Source of the DNA: Ignavibacteriales bacterium
GTDB taxonomy: Bacteria > Bacteroidota > Ignavibacteria > UBA10030
DNA: 64,000 nucleotides
Direction: 5' to 3'
Assembly (NCBI GenBank): GCA_026390595.1
Contig: JAPLFQ010000007.1
Location: forward strand, 101,157 to 165,156
This document shows, piece after piece, positions 45,222-53,897 of the stretch (its first letter is position 1; every line of letters starts with the position of its first letter). Made by a program: the position numbers and the translations under genes. Under the pieces are notes generated by a model, which ran no database searches, was not told where the DNA came from, and was given only the letters and a program-made list of their open reading frames with translations.

Positions 45222-46064
45222 ATGAAATGCGGCCACGAGCGAATGCTGATGCTGAGTCTTATGCTGCCCTTGGCAGTACTTGCACAGCAAAGTCCGGATA
45301 TCTCAGTAGCGGTCCGGGATGAAGTGAAGCTGGATTCGGCGATGTTGAATCAGGATCCAAAAAAGACGAAAGAACCACCGGCGGACTACGTCCAGTACGA
45401 TCAACCGCCGGAAGTAATCCAGCAATTCCAACCTGACTATCCGAGTGAGGCGCTCAGCAAGAAGCTGGAAGGAAATGTCTGGCTGAAACTTTGGATCGGC
45501 GAAACGGGAACGGTCGTTGAGGCGAAAGTCCAAAAGAGTGACGCAGAAATATTCAACAAGTCGGCAATCGAGGCAGGTATGCGATGGACGTTCAAGCCTG
45601 CGGTCGTGAACGGTAAACCGATCGCAGTGTGGGTTTCAGTACCTTTCAAGTTCAAACTGTATGAGGGGAAAGAGGCGCCGTCCATAGGCCCGGGAGTGAA
45701 GGCACCGGAGATGAAACCAAAAATCAGAAATTTGCGGGAAGAGATGCCTCCGGCAGACTATGTTCCGTACGAGAAACCACCGGAAGCGATCAAGCAAGTA
45801 CCTGCGAAATACCCGCCTGCTGCAAAAAAGGACAACGTACAAGGGACGGTATGGCTGAAAACGCTGGTGGATGAAGAGGGGCGGGTTGCCAAGGTTGAAA
45901 TTCAGAAGAGCGAGGCAGAAGTGCTGAATCAGGCAGCCGTGGACGCCGTGCATCAATGGGTTTTCAAACCCGCAATCATGAAGGGGAAACCAATCGCAGT
46001 TTGGGTGTCAATTCCATTCCGGTTTGTGCTCGACGATGATAAGGCGAAGTCCCCAAAGAAATAA
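45222..46064 (+). CDS. Exported protein with two TonB C-terminal domains
   Basis: A 280-aa protein with a signal peptide (ends VLAQQ, about residue 22) and two tandem TonB-C domains (about 60-150 and 180-270). Each reads as P-x-Y-P-x-x-A...V-x-L...G-x-V-x-x-A-x-V-x-K-S...A-x-x-A...W-x-F-K-P-A...G-K-P-I-A-V-W-V. Normal TonB proteins have an N-terminal membrane anchor that contacts ExbB/D; this one instead seems to be released into the periplasm. It lies ten bases after the anti-sigma gene with an AGGGAGG site and is probably a target of sigma 1. Confidence 0.85.
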   Translation: MKCGHERMLMLSLMLPLAVLAQQSPDISVAVRDEVKLDSAMLNQDPKKTKEPPADYVQYDQPPEVIQQFQPDYPSEALSKKLEGNVWLKLWIGETGTVVEAKVQKSDAEIFNKSAIEAGMRWTFKPAVVNGKPIAVWVSVPFKFKLYEGKEAPSIGPGVKAPEMKPKIRNLREEMPPADYVPYEKPPEAIKQVPAKYPPAAKKDNVQGTVWLKTLVDEEGRVAKVEIQKSEAEVLNQAAVDAVHQWVFKPAIMKGKPIAVWVSIPFRFVLDDDKAKSPKK

Positions 46065-46081
46065 GCTCGCTGCGTCACGGC

Positions 46082-46127
46082 AGACCCGACAGGTCTCACT
46101 AGAGTCTCAAAGAAAACTGTCGGGTCT
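46082..46127. repeat. Inverted repeat AGACCCGACAG/CTGTCGGGTCT
   Basis: Perfect 11-bp arms at 46082-46092 and 46117-46127 with a 24-base loop, just after the TonB-C gene. No T-tract follows, so it is more likely a palindromic repeat or processing site than the main terminator. Confidence 0.5.
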
Positions 46128-46148
46128 ACCTGGAAAAGTTCAACATGG

Positions 46149-46182
46149 AAACCCGCCAGACACTCGTGTCCGGCGGGTTTTG
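46149..46182 (+). terminator. Terminator after sigma cassette 1
   Basis: AAACCCGCC-a-GACAC (46149-46163) pairs with GTGTC-c-GGCGGGTTT (46166-46180), one mismatch, two-base loop, then T residues. It separates cassette 1 from glnB-amtB. Confidence 0.8.
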
Positions 46183-46238
46183 CTATTTCTGTCCTCCAGG
46201 CCTGTGGCAGCTTCCCGTGACGTTGTTGTTTCTCACAC

Positions 46239-46266
46239 TTGACAATCTCAGAAATTTCCTTATATT
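46239..46266 (+). promoter_or_regulatory. Sigma-70-like promoter of glnB-amtB
   Basis: TTGACA at 46239-46244 and TATATT at 46261-46266 with a 16-base spacer. It is unlike the GCAACTT-type promoters of the flanking sigma cassettes, so glnB-amtB is probably under housekeeping control. Confidence 0.65.
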
Positions 46267-46323
46267 CTAAGGTAGCATCGAATCTGGCATTATTTATTTA
46301 AGTCAACTCTCCCATTCTACTAA

Positions 46324-46683
<360 letters not shown>

Positions 46684-46792
46684 GAGAATATAGAATGGAG
46701 AATGCAGAATTCAGAATAGCTCTCACCATTCCGGATTCCGACTCCTGTCTTCTGAATTCTACTATCAGTTACCACTTACCTGGAGAGTGCTC

Positions 46793-48019
46793 TTGAAAAT
46801 CGATACCGGTGACACCGCCTGGCTGCTCATTTCCACCGCCCTCGTTATGCTCATGACACCAGGGCTGGCACTGTTCTACGGGGGAATGGTCCGGCAGAAA
46901 AACGTTCTCGGAACGCTCATGCAAAGCTTCATCGCACTCGGTGTCGTATCTGTGCAATGGGTTTTGATCGGCTACAGTCTGGCGTTCGGTCCTGATATCG
47001 GTCACGTGATCGGCGGACTTCAATGGATCGGCCTGCAGGGCGTTGGCCTCGAGCCCAATCCCGATTACGCGGCTACGGTGCCGCACCAGGCGTTCATGAT
47101 TTTCCAGATGATGTTTGCCGTCATCACGCCGGCCCTGATCACAGGCGCCTTCGCTGAACGCTTCAAGTTCAGCACGTATCTCGTCTTTGTCCTTGCGTGG
47201 TCGACTCTTGTCTACGCTCCTCTCGCTCATTGGGTGTGGGGAGTGGGAGGGTGGATTCACAACCTCGGAGCGCTCGATTTCGCGGGCGGACTCGTCGTGC
47301 ACATCAGTTCCGGAGTTTCGGCGCTGGCAGCGGCGCTGATCGTCGGAAAGCGCAGGGGGCACGGTCACGACTATATGCCTCCCCACAATATGACGATGAC
47401 CTTGATGGGGGCCTCGATCCTCTGGTTCGGCTGGTTCGGCTTCAATGGTGGAAGCGCGATCGCATCCGGTGCGATTGCAACATCGGCGTTTGTCGTCACG
47501 CATATTGCTGCAGCGAGCGCGACGATCTCGTGGGTCATGATAGAATGGGCGCGACGTGGAAAACCGACACTGCTGGGAGCCGCCTCCGGCTGTGTGGCGG
47601 GACTTGTCGCAATCACCCCCGCATCCGGTTTCGTCGGTCCGGTCTCTGGACTTGTGATCGGTCTCGGCGCCGGTGTTCTGTGTTACTATGGTGTGAATAT
47701 GAAGAACAAGCTTGGCTTCGATGATTCGCTCGATGCGGTGGGCGTCCATGGTGTCGGGGGTACGTTTGGAGCCCTCGCAACAGGACTCTTCGCTTCCAAG
47801 GCAATCAACCCGGCGGGCGCCGATGGGTTGTTTAGCGGCAACGCCTCATTACTTGGCATCCAGGCAATCAGCGTTCTGGCTGCTTGCGTCTTCGCTTTTA
47901 GCATGACCTGGATCATTCTCAAGGTTCTGGACATGACCATGGGTCTCCGCGTCAACCCGGAACAGGAACTCGAAGGGCTCGACCTGAGCCAGCATGGCGA
48001 AAGCGGATACATTTTCTAA
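46793..48019 (+). CDS. amtB: Ammonium transporter
   Basis: A 408-aa membrane protein with about 11 helices, the Amt/Rh ammonia channel. Diagnostic segments: DTAWLLISTALVMLMTPGLALFYGGMVRQKN, AFAERFKFSTYLVFVLAWSTLVYAPLAHWVWG and the pore His pair (DFAGGLVVHISSGVSAL; VGVHGVGGTFGALATGLF). The TTG at 46793 fits a GGAGAG site at 46782-46787; a GTG at 46787 overlaps that site and is less likely. Probably co-transcribed with glnB. Confidence 0.93.
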   Translation: MKIDTGDTAWLLISTALVMLMTPGLALFYGGMVRQKNVLGTLMQSFIALGVVSVQWVLIGYSLAFGPDIGHVIGGLQWIGLQGVGLEPNPDYAATVPHQAFMIFQMMFAVITPALITGAFAERFKFSTYLVFVLAWSTLVYAPLAHWVWGVGGWIHNLGALDFAGGLVVHISSGVSALAAALIVGKRRGHGHDYMPPHNMTMTLMGASILWFGWFGFNGGSAIASGAIATSAFVVTHIAAASATISWVMIEWARRGKPTLLGAASGCVAGLVAITPASGFVGPVSGLVIGLGAGVLCYYGVNMKNKLGFDDSLDAVGVHGVGGTFGALATGLFASKAINPAGADGLFSGNASLLGIQAISVLAACVFAFSMTWIILKVLDMTMGLRVNPEQELEGLDLSQHGESGYIF

Positions 48020-48045
48020 GCTACCCCGCACCTTCGCTCCCCGCC

Positions 48046-48090
48046 ACCTTCGCAAGGTAACCAGGCATTAACCCTGCACCTTGCGAAGGT
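48046..48090. repeat. Inverted repeat after amtB
   Basis: ACCTTCGCAAGGT (48046-48058) and ACCTTGCGAAGGT (48078-48090) are perfect 13-bp inverted arms around a 19-base loop; each arm is itself almost palindromic. There is no immediate T-tract, so termination is uncertain. Confidence 0.6.
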
Positions 48091-48106
48091 ATCCGCGCCC
48101 CCAACA

Positions 48107-48135
48107 GCAACTTTTTGCTTCTGAGCGGGTCTTAT
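48107..48135 (+). promoter_or_regulatory. ECF-type promoter of sigma cassette 2
   Basis: GCAACTT at 48107-48113 and GTCTTAT at 48129-48135 with a 15-base spacer, the best match in the window to GGAACTT-N15-GTCTAA. The start codon is 41 bases after the -10. Confidence 0.7.
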
Positions 48136-48175
48136 GACAAATTAAGGCCAGTAGCTCAGATCAAAAAGGCCCCCT

Positions 48176-48715
48176 TTGGATCTCCCGTCTGACGACCAAC
48201 TTGTGACAGATCTGCGGAACGGCAGCGTGGATGCATTCGAAGAGCTCTATCAAAAGTACAAACGCCACATCTTCACCTTTTGTCTCAATCTCACGGGTAA
48301 CCGGTCCTTGGCCGAGGACGCGACACACGACACGTTTCTCAAAATGCGCCTCAACATCGAAACGCTGAACGACATTCACCTTTTCCGCACCTGGCTTTTC
48401 ACCATCGCACGCAAAGGGGTGTTCAGGCAACTGCACAGGCAGCAGCGCAATGGTTCGTTCGACGAGGAGAGCGTCTGGAGCGACGAGACGCCGTTAACGT
48501 TGATGGAGCACAATGATACTTCGAAGATTATTTCGGCTTGTATCAATGCTTTGAAACCTGAGTATAAAGAGGTTCTGTTGCTGCGCGAGTACGAGCAGCA
48601 TTCGTATGACGAAATCGCGATGATCACCGGAAACACGGCGAGTTCAGTGAAGTCACGCCTGTTCAAAGCGAGAAAAGTCCTTGCCGAGAAGCTTAAACCG
48701 TTTTTCAAGGAATAA
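48176..48715 (+). CDS. ECF sigma factor, cassette 2
   Basis: A 179-aa sigma factor with region 2 (FEELYQKYKRHIFTFCLNLTGNRSLAEDATHDTFLKMRLN) and region 4 (YKEVLLLREYEQHSYDEIAMITGNTASSVKSRLFKARKVL). The linker has SVWSDETPLTLMEH, matching the W-x-x-E-T-P linker of its paralogues. The start is TTG with an AAGG six bases away; an in-frame TAG at 48152-48154 rules out a much longer protein. A palindromic element separates it from its anti-sigma gene. Confidence 0.92.
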   Translation: MDLPSDDQLVTDLRNGSVDAFEELYQKYKRHIFTFCLNLTGNRSLAEDATHDTFLKMRLNIETLNDIHLFRTWLFTIARKGVFRQLHRQQRNGSFDEESVWSDETPLTLMEHNDTSKIISACINALKPEYKEVLLLREYEQHSYDEIAMITGNTASSVKSRLFKARKVLAEKLKPFFKE

Positions 48716-48719
48716 ACTT

Positions 48720-48785
48720 GTTGGTCGACCTGCCCGCCGTTCGTGTTCCAGAAGGTCAGGCGGGGATGCCATCTCGACCAACAAG
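48720..48785. repeat. Dispersed palindromic repeat TTGGTCGA...TCGACCAA, copy 2
   Basis: Ends are perfectly inverted (TTGGTCGA at 48721-48728 and TCGACCAA at 48774-48781). It matches the element at 29821-29886 over about 80% of positions. It lies between sigma 2 and its anti-sigma gene, 15 bases before the latter's ribosome site. Confidence 0.65.
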
Positions 48786-48814
48786 AAGTTCAGCATTTTC
48801 CGAAGGATCGCACC

Positions 48815-49243
48815 ATGACCCACATCGACCAACAGCAGCGCGTCAGTCTCTACATCGACGACACTCTCAACGACAAGGAATCGTCGGAACTCTTCGCCCA
48901 TCTTGCCGTTTGCGGTGAGTGCCGGTCTTATATGAAGATCAGCTTGCGCGTGCGTAATCAGATTGCGAACGAGGAACTGGCAGAGGTCCCGCGATCGCTC
49001 GATCGCCGCGTCCTCGCAAGCGTCGCACGAGAAAACGCCGCACTTAAGCGACAAACCTGGTACTCTCCGGTCTGGCTCGCGAGGATTTCCATTCCACTCC
49101 CGGCCGCGGTCTCCATCGTGTTCCTGCTGATTGTCGGCAGTCTGCTGTTTTCCCCGCTCTTGACGAACGACCCAAGGCAACAAGCGGAAATTCCATCCGT
49201 GTTGCTGTCAAAAGTCCCTCCAGGCCTCAAACGGGCCTATTGA
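48815..49243 (+). CDS. Zinc-finger anti-sigma factor, cassette 2
   Basis: A 142-aa zf-HC2 protein with HLAVCGEC (HxxxCxxC) near residue 32, one membrane helix (LPAAVSIVFLLIVGSLLFSPLL) and a short outer tail (IPSVLLSKVPPGLKRAY). It should sequester sigma 2. The ATG at 48815 follows a GAAGGA site; the frame extends upstream into the palindromic repeat and that part is not coding. Confidence 0.9.
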   Translation: MTHIDQQQRVSLYIDDTLNDKESSELFAHLAVCGECRSYMKISLRVRNQIANEELAEVPRSLDRRVLASVARENAALKRQTWYSPVWLARISIPLPAAVSIVFLLIVGSLLFSPLLTNDPRQQAEIPSVLLSKVPPGLKRAY

Positions 49244-49258
49244 ATATAATCAGAGGGT

Positions 49259-49942
49259 ATGTCTATGGAAAAGGAAACCATCACGATTGAAATCAGGCAG
49301 GAAGTTTCTGTCGCACTTCTCTGGATTGCCGCTGGAGTGGTGCTCATAACAGGAACGTTTTTCCTTGCCCCCAAAGGCGTAGAACTCTGGCCGGCGGTAA
49401 ACGCCGCAGGCATCGCCGCGTTTGTGTACCTGGTCGCGCTTCTCTTCTTTGTTCTCCGCAAACCGTTGTCTGCGCAACGGCGTCTGGTTTTAGCACTCCT
49501 CGGCGTTCTCTTTCTGGCCAGCACGGCTTATCGGTGGGTTCAAATGCAGGATGAGACGCGCTGGCAGGCGGATCAGATCCTCCGGATACGAGGTGTCATA
49601 GGCCGCGGCATAATGATGACCGAAATGAGTGGTCCCCTTCTGAAGACACTCGACGCCTTCCACCGTCAGGGTCCCGCGAAGAAAAACTCTCTGGCAGAAG
49701 AATTCAAGAAAATCTATCCCGCAACGTCAGCTGGCTCCAGTATCTACAAACCCAAATGGGATGGCGATGGAATGAGAATCATCGTCACGGAGCTGAACCC
49801 TGACAAGGTTGTCCTCGTGTCGCAGGAGACGTTCGTCAAAGGGAGGGATCCGTCGTTCAAGAACCTTGACGGAAAAGCAGGACTGATCCAGGAACAATAT
49901 ACGTTGACCGCGAAAGGGATTGTCCATGTATCCGAAAACTGA
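49259..49942 (+). CDS. Membrane protein of unknown function, cassette 2
   Basis: A 227-aa protein not assigned to a family. Three helices lie at about residues 16-35, 45-65 and 77-92 (VALLWIAAGVVLITGTFFLAP; AGIAAFVYLVALLFFVL; LVLALLGVLFLASTAYRW). The remaining 130 residues form a soluble domain. It begins 16 bases after the anti-sigma stop behind an AGAGGG site and overlaps the next gene, so it is probably part of the sigma 2 operon. It may be a sensor or target of that sigma factor. Confidence 0.75.
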   Translation: MSMEKETITIEIRQEVSVALLWIAAGVVLITGTFFLAPKGVELWPAVNAAGIAAFVYLVALLFFVLRKPLSAQRRLVLALLGVLFLASTAYRWVQMQDETRWQADQILRIRGVIGRGIMMTEMSGPLLKTLDAFHRQGPAKKNSLAEEFKKIYPATSAGSSIYKPKWDGDGMRIIVTELNPDKVVLVSQETFVKGRDPSFKNLDGKAGLIQEQYTLTAKGIVHVSEN

Positions 49943-50687
49943 TTCATCAGAATTCGCATCCGGGTTCCTTTGGCAGGTTGCACTTCTGACCCTCGTCGTC
50001 CTCAGCCTGATAGTGTTCGCCGATCAGGTTTTCAAACCGGGTGAACGTGAACGCGTTCCGACGCCACGCATTGTTCTTTTTCCCTGGGTAATTGCGGGGG
50101 CGCATACGATCGACAATGGACTCCGGGCGTTTTCCGGCAAGCAGACAGAAGCGGTAAACGGGAAGGACCAGGTAAGGGCCCTCGCCGGCTTGCTGATTGT
50201 TTCTGTTCTCTGTCCGACGATATTTCTCATGCGGTGGAGAAGGCGAACGCTACAGCAGACTACACCGACGGTTTGGAACCTGTCGCGTCTCTTCTATAGT
50301 CTCTGCGGTGCTCTCGTCCTCTATCTCGTGATCGCCTCTCTGCCGACCGCAGTGACCGCCGATCTGTCCCATCGTCGTCTCCGTGATGCGCAAGCGGTAC
50401 AGTCAAGCAGGGATGGAATCATCAACGATCTCAACGAAATGGCCATTGATCTATCTCTGTATTATATGCTCCCAAAGGAGCTCGGCGGCGGAAATCATAG
50501 CTATGAAGGTTACAAGGTTCCCGAAGCGTCGACAAAGACGAGCGAAGCGACATATACCTTCAGGCCAAGTGCTCAGACCGTTACCATCCATGCCGAATCG
50601 GTCCGCTATCCATCCAGTTCAGTGGAGATGAAGGTGGACAGCCTCGGCCGGATAAACTCGTGGGCGTACGGAGGGAAGTTTCAGTAG
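49926..50687 (+). CDS. Membrane protein of unknown function, cassette 2
   Basis: A 253-aa protein without a recognised family. About four hydrophobic segments (VALLTLVVLSLIVFADQVF; RIVLFPWVIAGAHTI; LAGLLIVSVLCPTIFLM; LFYSLCGALVLYLVIASLP) precede a soluble C-terminal domain (about 150-253, LRDAQAVQSSRDGIINDLNEMAIDLSLYYM). That domain resembles the pilin-like segment seen in sensor or secretion proteins, but weakly. The ATG at 49926 fits an AAGGG site and overlaps the preceding gene by 17 bases, so the two are coupled. Confidence 0.72.
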   Translation: MYPKTDSSEFASGFLWQVALLTLVVLSLIVFADQVFKPGERERVPTPRIVLFPWVIAGAHTIDNGLRAFSGKQTEAVNGKDQVRALAGLLIVSVLCPTIFLMRWRRRTLQQTTPTVWNLSRLFYSLCGALVLYLVIASLPTAVTADLSHRRLRDAQAVQSSRDGIINDLNEMAIDLSLYYMLPKELGGGNHSYEGYKVPEASTKTSEATYTFRPSAQTVTIHAESVRYPSSSVEMKVDSLGRINSWAYGGKFQ

Positions 50688-50727
50688 GCCGTCGACACTA
50701 TTTTCATTCACTTTGAAATCACTTGGG

Positions 50728-51147
50728 ATGCATATGGAAACCAGACAACTGTTTCGGCTACGGCCAATCGACTGGCGATGGATCATCGTCTCGTATTGTT
50801 TCCTTGTCCTGTTTCATCTCTTCCCATCGTTCCTGATTACCGGGTGGACGAACACGTATGCGGGCCCGGTTGGATTTCTCTCCTGGCTCACCATCGGCAT
50901 GACAATTGTCTGCGCCGTGATCGGCGTGTGGTCGAGGGGAATCACAATCCTGGAACCTGGAGTAGCTTCCACCCTCTATGCGTTCACGCTTATTGGCGGG
51001 CTCCAACCTCAATGGATGTTTGGCCGTGGCTTCCGTTCGACGGCGTGGCAGATAGTGCTTCTCCTGTCGATGTTCGTCGTCGGATGTCTGGGAGCCGCGT
51101 TCGGCGGGTGGCTCCAAATGCGGAAGGAGAAAAAACGATCGGTCTAG
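50728..51147 (+). CDS. Small membrane protein of unknown function, cassette 2
   Basis: A 139-aa protein with about four helices (WIIVSYCFLVLFHLFPSFLI; GFLSWLTIGMTIVCAVIGVW; VASTLYAFTLIGGL; IVLLLSMFVVGCLGAAFGGW) and a basic end (MRKEKKRSV). No family was recognised. The start is uncertain between ATG at 50728, ATG at 50734 and TTG at 50713. It follows the two other membrane genes on the same strand and may be the last gene of the sigma 2 operon. Confidence 0.65.
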   Translation: MHMETRQLFRLRPIDWRWIIVSYCFLVLFHLFPSFLITGWTNTYAGPVGFLSWLTIGMTIVCAVIGVWSRGITILEPGVASTLYAFTLIGGLQPQWMFGRGFRSTAWQIVLLLSMFVVGCLGAAFGGWLQMRKEKKRSV

Positions 51148-51311
51148 CCCGCCGGTCCTTCCGAAGGATCCCTTGGTCCCCGGGTCTCCAACAGGCCTTC
51201 CGATGACCCCACTTCTGAAGGCCGTGACCGTTTCCTCTCGCCCCCTATTTGATTATATTATCCGCTGACCTTCACCAATTAACCAATTAACCAATCACAC
51301 AAATTATCACC
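51148..51311. other. Intergenic region with AATTAACC tandem words
   Basis: A 164-bp gap. It holds a small CCTTCCGAAGG palindrome (about 51157-51167) and caccaattaaccaattaaccaatcac (about 51274-51299), short tandem repeats just before the TlpA-like gene. No ECF-type promoter was found here. Confidence 0.4.
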
Positions 51312-52961
51312 ATGCGATACTCTCTTCTGATCGTCATCATTCTCTTCACCACCATTCTCTCCGCCCAGCAAGAGACCATCATCACCGGCAAACTACTCGG
51401 TCACGACAAGAAGCCTATGCTGCTGGCTCACGTCCACCTGATCAAAGCCCCTGCCTCGCAGTCATTCGACGGGGTCCAGGTCGGAAGTGACGGGTCATTC
51501 AGAATTGCAACCAAAGAAACCGGCCTTATTGTTGCCGAGTTCACCGGAGTGAACCACGCGGCACTTGATGTTCCTCTCCTCGTCGAGAAACCGGCGAAGA
51601 TAGATTTGAGCATACGGCTCGCAACATATTCGTACGTCGACGAGCTGAAGGAACTGAAGATCATGTCCGATCTTACTGACTTTGATTTCAATAGCGCTCA
51701 GGCCATGCAGAAGCAAAGCGATGGAACGTTCGCAATCGAGCTGGAGACAAAACGGGACAAGCTCGCCTACCAGGTGTTTGGAGCTGAGAAAAACAGCCGG
51801 AGTATCAATGGGACACAGTCGGACAGCTACGAATTCGATGGTGCCGGCGACTACAAGTCGGTTGTCAACGTGAAGGGGAGTGAGGCGGGCAAGGTGAAAA
51901 TAACCTTTGATCCGAAGAAAACGATCCACTCGACGGCCGAAGTCGAAATCAAGTTCTCCGATCCGAAGTCGGCGATTGCCAAGATCGCGGCAATTCAGCA
52001 GGAAATAGCGAAGAGAGAAATTACATGGTCTGCTGCCGTCACGGCATACGTGAAGGCAGGAAACGACTTCAAGAGTTTCACGTACGACTGGTCCGCTGAT
52101 CAGTCGGCCATCCTCGGCAGACTGAAATCGGAAAAAGATCCCCTTGTGCGGCAGATGCTTCTGATGAACTATGTGGATACGAAGGCAAAGAACGCCGCAA
52201 AGGCCGATCCCGCGATCGGCGCGATGCTGTTCAAAGAAATCTCCCCCGATTCAAAACTCTGGATGATGCCGACGTTGCAGCTGATCAACGCCGCCGGAGA
52301 ATTGTCGGGTGACCAGGCAGCGTATGCACAGTACCTTGATAAGTTTCTGGAAAAGAACGCACAGATGGATCTGAAAACAACCCTGATTATGAATCAACTC
52401 GTTTCATCGAGGATGCAGGGGGACGAAAAGCGGCTCAAGCTGTATTACGACATGGCGATGAAATATTTCGGTGGAACACAATTCGGCAAAACAGTGCAGG
52501 AGCGCTTCACACCGGTGATCACGATCGGCGTTGGCAAGAACGTGCCGGCGTTCAAAGTCAAAGCGCTTGGCGACACGACAAGAATCTATTCGAATGAGAC
52601 ATTCAAGGGGAAGCTGGTGCTGCTTGATTTCTGGGCGACATGGTGCGGACCGTGTGTTGGCGAAATGGACATCCTGCACAAGGCGTACGAGAAATACAAA
52701 TCGACAAACTTCGAAATCCTGAGCCTTTCACTCGACGAAAAACCCGACGATGTGGTGAAGTTTCGCAAGGACAAGTGGAAAATGCCGTGGCTCCACACGT
52801 TCGTCACGAACGACAAGGATCTCACCACTGCATTCGAGATCGTTGCCATTCCCCGTCCGCTCCTCGTCGACGGAACCGGAAAGATCGTCGCGATGGAAGA
52901 GGAGCTGCGCGGAGTGCATCTTGAACAGACGCTCGCAAAGTTCCTTGGCGAGTCCAAATAG
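51312..52961 (+). CDS. TlpA-like thioredoxin-fold thiol-disulfide protein
   Basis: A 549-aa exported protein (signal peptide ends LSAQQ, about residue 18). An N-terminal beta domain (about 20-110) and a helical middle (about 210-400) precede a TlpA/ResA-type thioredoxin domain (about 415-549). That domain has the redox site WCGPC in LVLLDFWATWCGPCVGEMD and a cis-Pro site in EIVAIPRPLLVDGTG. It should reduce or reshuffle disulfides in the periplasm, as for cytochrome maturation. It is the last gene before cassette 3 and may be separately transcribed. Confidence 0.9.
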   Translation: MRYSLLIVIILFTTILSAQQETIITGKLLGHDKKPMLLAHVHLIKAPASQSFDGVQVGSDGSFRIATKETGLIVAEFTGVNHAALDVPLLVEKPAKIDLSIRLATYSYVDELKELKIMSDLTDFDFNSAQAMQKQSDGTFAIELETKRDKLAYQVFGAEKNSRSINGTQSDSYEFDGAGDYKSVVNVKGSEAGKVKITFDPKKTIHSTAEVEIKFSDPKSAIAKIAAIQQEIAKREITWSAAVTAYVKAGNDFKSFTYDWSADQSAILGRLKSEKDPLVRQMLLMNYVDTKAKNAAKADPAIGAMLFKEISPDSKLWMMPTLQLINAAGELSGDQAAYAQYLDKFLEKNAQMDLKTTLIMNQLVSSRMQGDEKRLKLYYDMAMKYFGGTQFGKTVQERFTPVITIGVGKNVPAFKVKALGDTTRIYSNETFKGKLVLLDFWATWCGPCVGEMDILHKAYEKYKSTNFEILSLSLDEKPDDVVKFRKDKWKMPWLHTFVTNDKDLTTAFEIVAIPRPLLVDGTGKIVAMEEELRGVHLEQTLAKFLGESK

Positions 52962-52980
52962 CAGGCATTTCCAACCCGGA

Positions 52981-53030
52981 AGAAGTCCGACTTCTACCCC
53001 GACCTTCCCTTGAGAAATCGGACTTCTACC
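52981..53030. repeat. Palindromic repeat AGAAGTC-C-GACTTCT and degenerate copy
   Basis: AGAAGTCCGACTTCT at 52981-52995 is a perfect 15-base palindrome. GAGAAATCGGACTTCTACC at 53012-53030 is a degenerate copy. A third copy, identical in the palindrome, lies at 59735-59749, so the unit is dispersed. Confidence 0.55.
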
Positions 53031-53038
53031 ATTCCTGC

Positions 53039-53068
53039 GCGACTTTCCCGCCTTTTCTGCATCTTTAC
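53039..53068 (+). promoter_or_regulatory. ECF-type promoter of sigma cassette 3
   Basis: GCGACTT at 53039-53045 and ATCTTTAC at 53061-53068 with a 15-base spacer. One base in the -35 differs from GCAACTT. The stretch TTTTCTGCATCTT resembles cassette 4 (TTTTTGCATCTT). Confidence 0.65.
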
Positions 53069-53084
53069 TCTGCCCCCTCTCATG

Positions 53085-53140
53085 TTCTTCGACAGTTACA
53101 CTGTCGAAGAAGACTCATTTCCGAAAGTTACACTTTCGGA
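53085..53140 (+). promoter_or_regulatory. Twin leader hairpins before sigma 3
   Basis: Hairpin 1: TTCTTCGACAG (53085-53095), loop TTACA, CTGTCGAAGAA (53101-53111), perfect 11 bp. Hairpin 2: TCCGAAAG (53120-53127), the same loop TTACA, CTTTCGGA (53133-53140), perfect 8 bp; its last base is the A of the sigma start codon. Both lie in the predicted leader, so folding could limit translation of the sigma factor. Confidence 0.6.
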
Positions 53141-53718
53141 TGTCAGAATTGAGGAAGTTTTCCCAGCACCGCGAGGCACATTTGGATCCCACCATAGAAC
53201 GAGAGCTGATCGCAGAGCTTCAGCGTGGAAGTGACCGCGCCCTCGCGGCGGTGTATCAGGAATTCAGCCCCGGGGTCTTTGCGTACTGCCTGAAGATACT
53301 TGCGGACCGGCAACTGGCCGAGGATGTGGTTCAGGAAACGTTTCTGAAGGTGCGGCAGCACGCGCAATCGGTTGAGCACACCGATTCGTTCAAATCATGG
53401 ATCTTCCGCATCGCGCGCAACGAGGCGCTGATGCAATTGAGAAAGCAGAAATCGAATGGACAGGTTGAGGGTGAGTCGGTCTGGGACGAAGAGACGCCAT
53501 ACCAGCAATTTGTCGCGCTGGAGCGCTCGGAGATCGTCAACCGACTACTGGACAGTCTGAAGCATGAGTATCGGGAAGCCCTTGTGCTGCTTGTCTATGA
53601 AAACATGTCGTATGCCGAAATCGCATCCGTCACCGGTGCAACAGAAAGCTCGGTGAAATCAAGGATCTTCCGTGCGCGGAAGGAAATGATTGAGAAATTG
53701 AAAAGGTACCAAGAATAG
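53140..53718 (+). CDS. ECF sigma factor, cassette 3
   Basis: A 192-aa sigma factor. Region 2: LAAVYQEFSPGVFAYCLKILADRQLAEDVVQETFLKVRQH. Region 4: YREALVLLVYENMSYAEIASVTGATESSVKSRIFRARKEM. The linker ESVWDEETPYQQFVALE has the W-x-E-E-T-P motif of the paralogues. The ATG at 53140 is part of the stem of a leader hairpin and there is no clear ribosome site, so translation may be regulated. A 121-bp palindromic element follows, before the anti-sigma gene. Confidence 0.93.
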   Translation: MSELRKFSQHREAHLDPTIERELIAELQRGSDRALAAVYQEFSPGVFAYCLKILADRQLAEDVVQETFLKVRQHAQSVEHTDSFKSWIFRIARNEALMQLRKQKSNGQVEGESVWDEETPYQQFVALERSEIVNRLLDSLKHEYREALVLLVYENMSYAEIASVTGATESSVKSRIFRARKEMIEKLKRYQE

Positions 53719-53728
53719 TAACGTCCGT

Positions 53729-53849
53729 CTGAGCGCAGTGAGTCCCGACGCAGTCGGGACGAACGAAGTCGAAGACTGGACTGCGATTGCCATGCAGTGG
53801 ACACACTTCGACTTCGTCCCGCCAGAATAAATGGCGGGACTGCGCTCAG
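53729..53849. repeat. 121-bp composite palindrome between sigma 3 and its anti-sigma gene
   Basis: Outer arms CTGAGCGCAG (53729-53738) and CTGCGCTCAG (53840-53849), middle arms CGAAGTCGAAG (53764-53774) and CTTCGACTTCG (53806-53816), and two local hairpins (GTCCCGAC/GTCGGGAC at 53742-53760; GTCCCGCC/GGCGGGAC at 53816-53840) are all perfect. The 3' border CTGCGCTCAGTGTGACGA recurs with one change at 63833-63850, so this is a dispersed repeat. Confidence 0.75.
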
Positions 53850-53897
53850 TGTGACGAGCTGTAAGAGAATAGCCCCTGAATATTGAAGGACGACACA

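Noticed and set aside
46769..47749. 326-codon minus-strand frame opposite amtB
   Set aside because: The sequence is rich in His, Arg and Asp with no family features, and the plus strand encodes a clear ammonium channel.
48046..48090. Inverted repeat after amtB as a terminator
   Set aside because: The stem is strong but there is no T-tract directly after it, so it is listed as a repeat.
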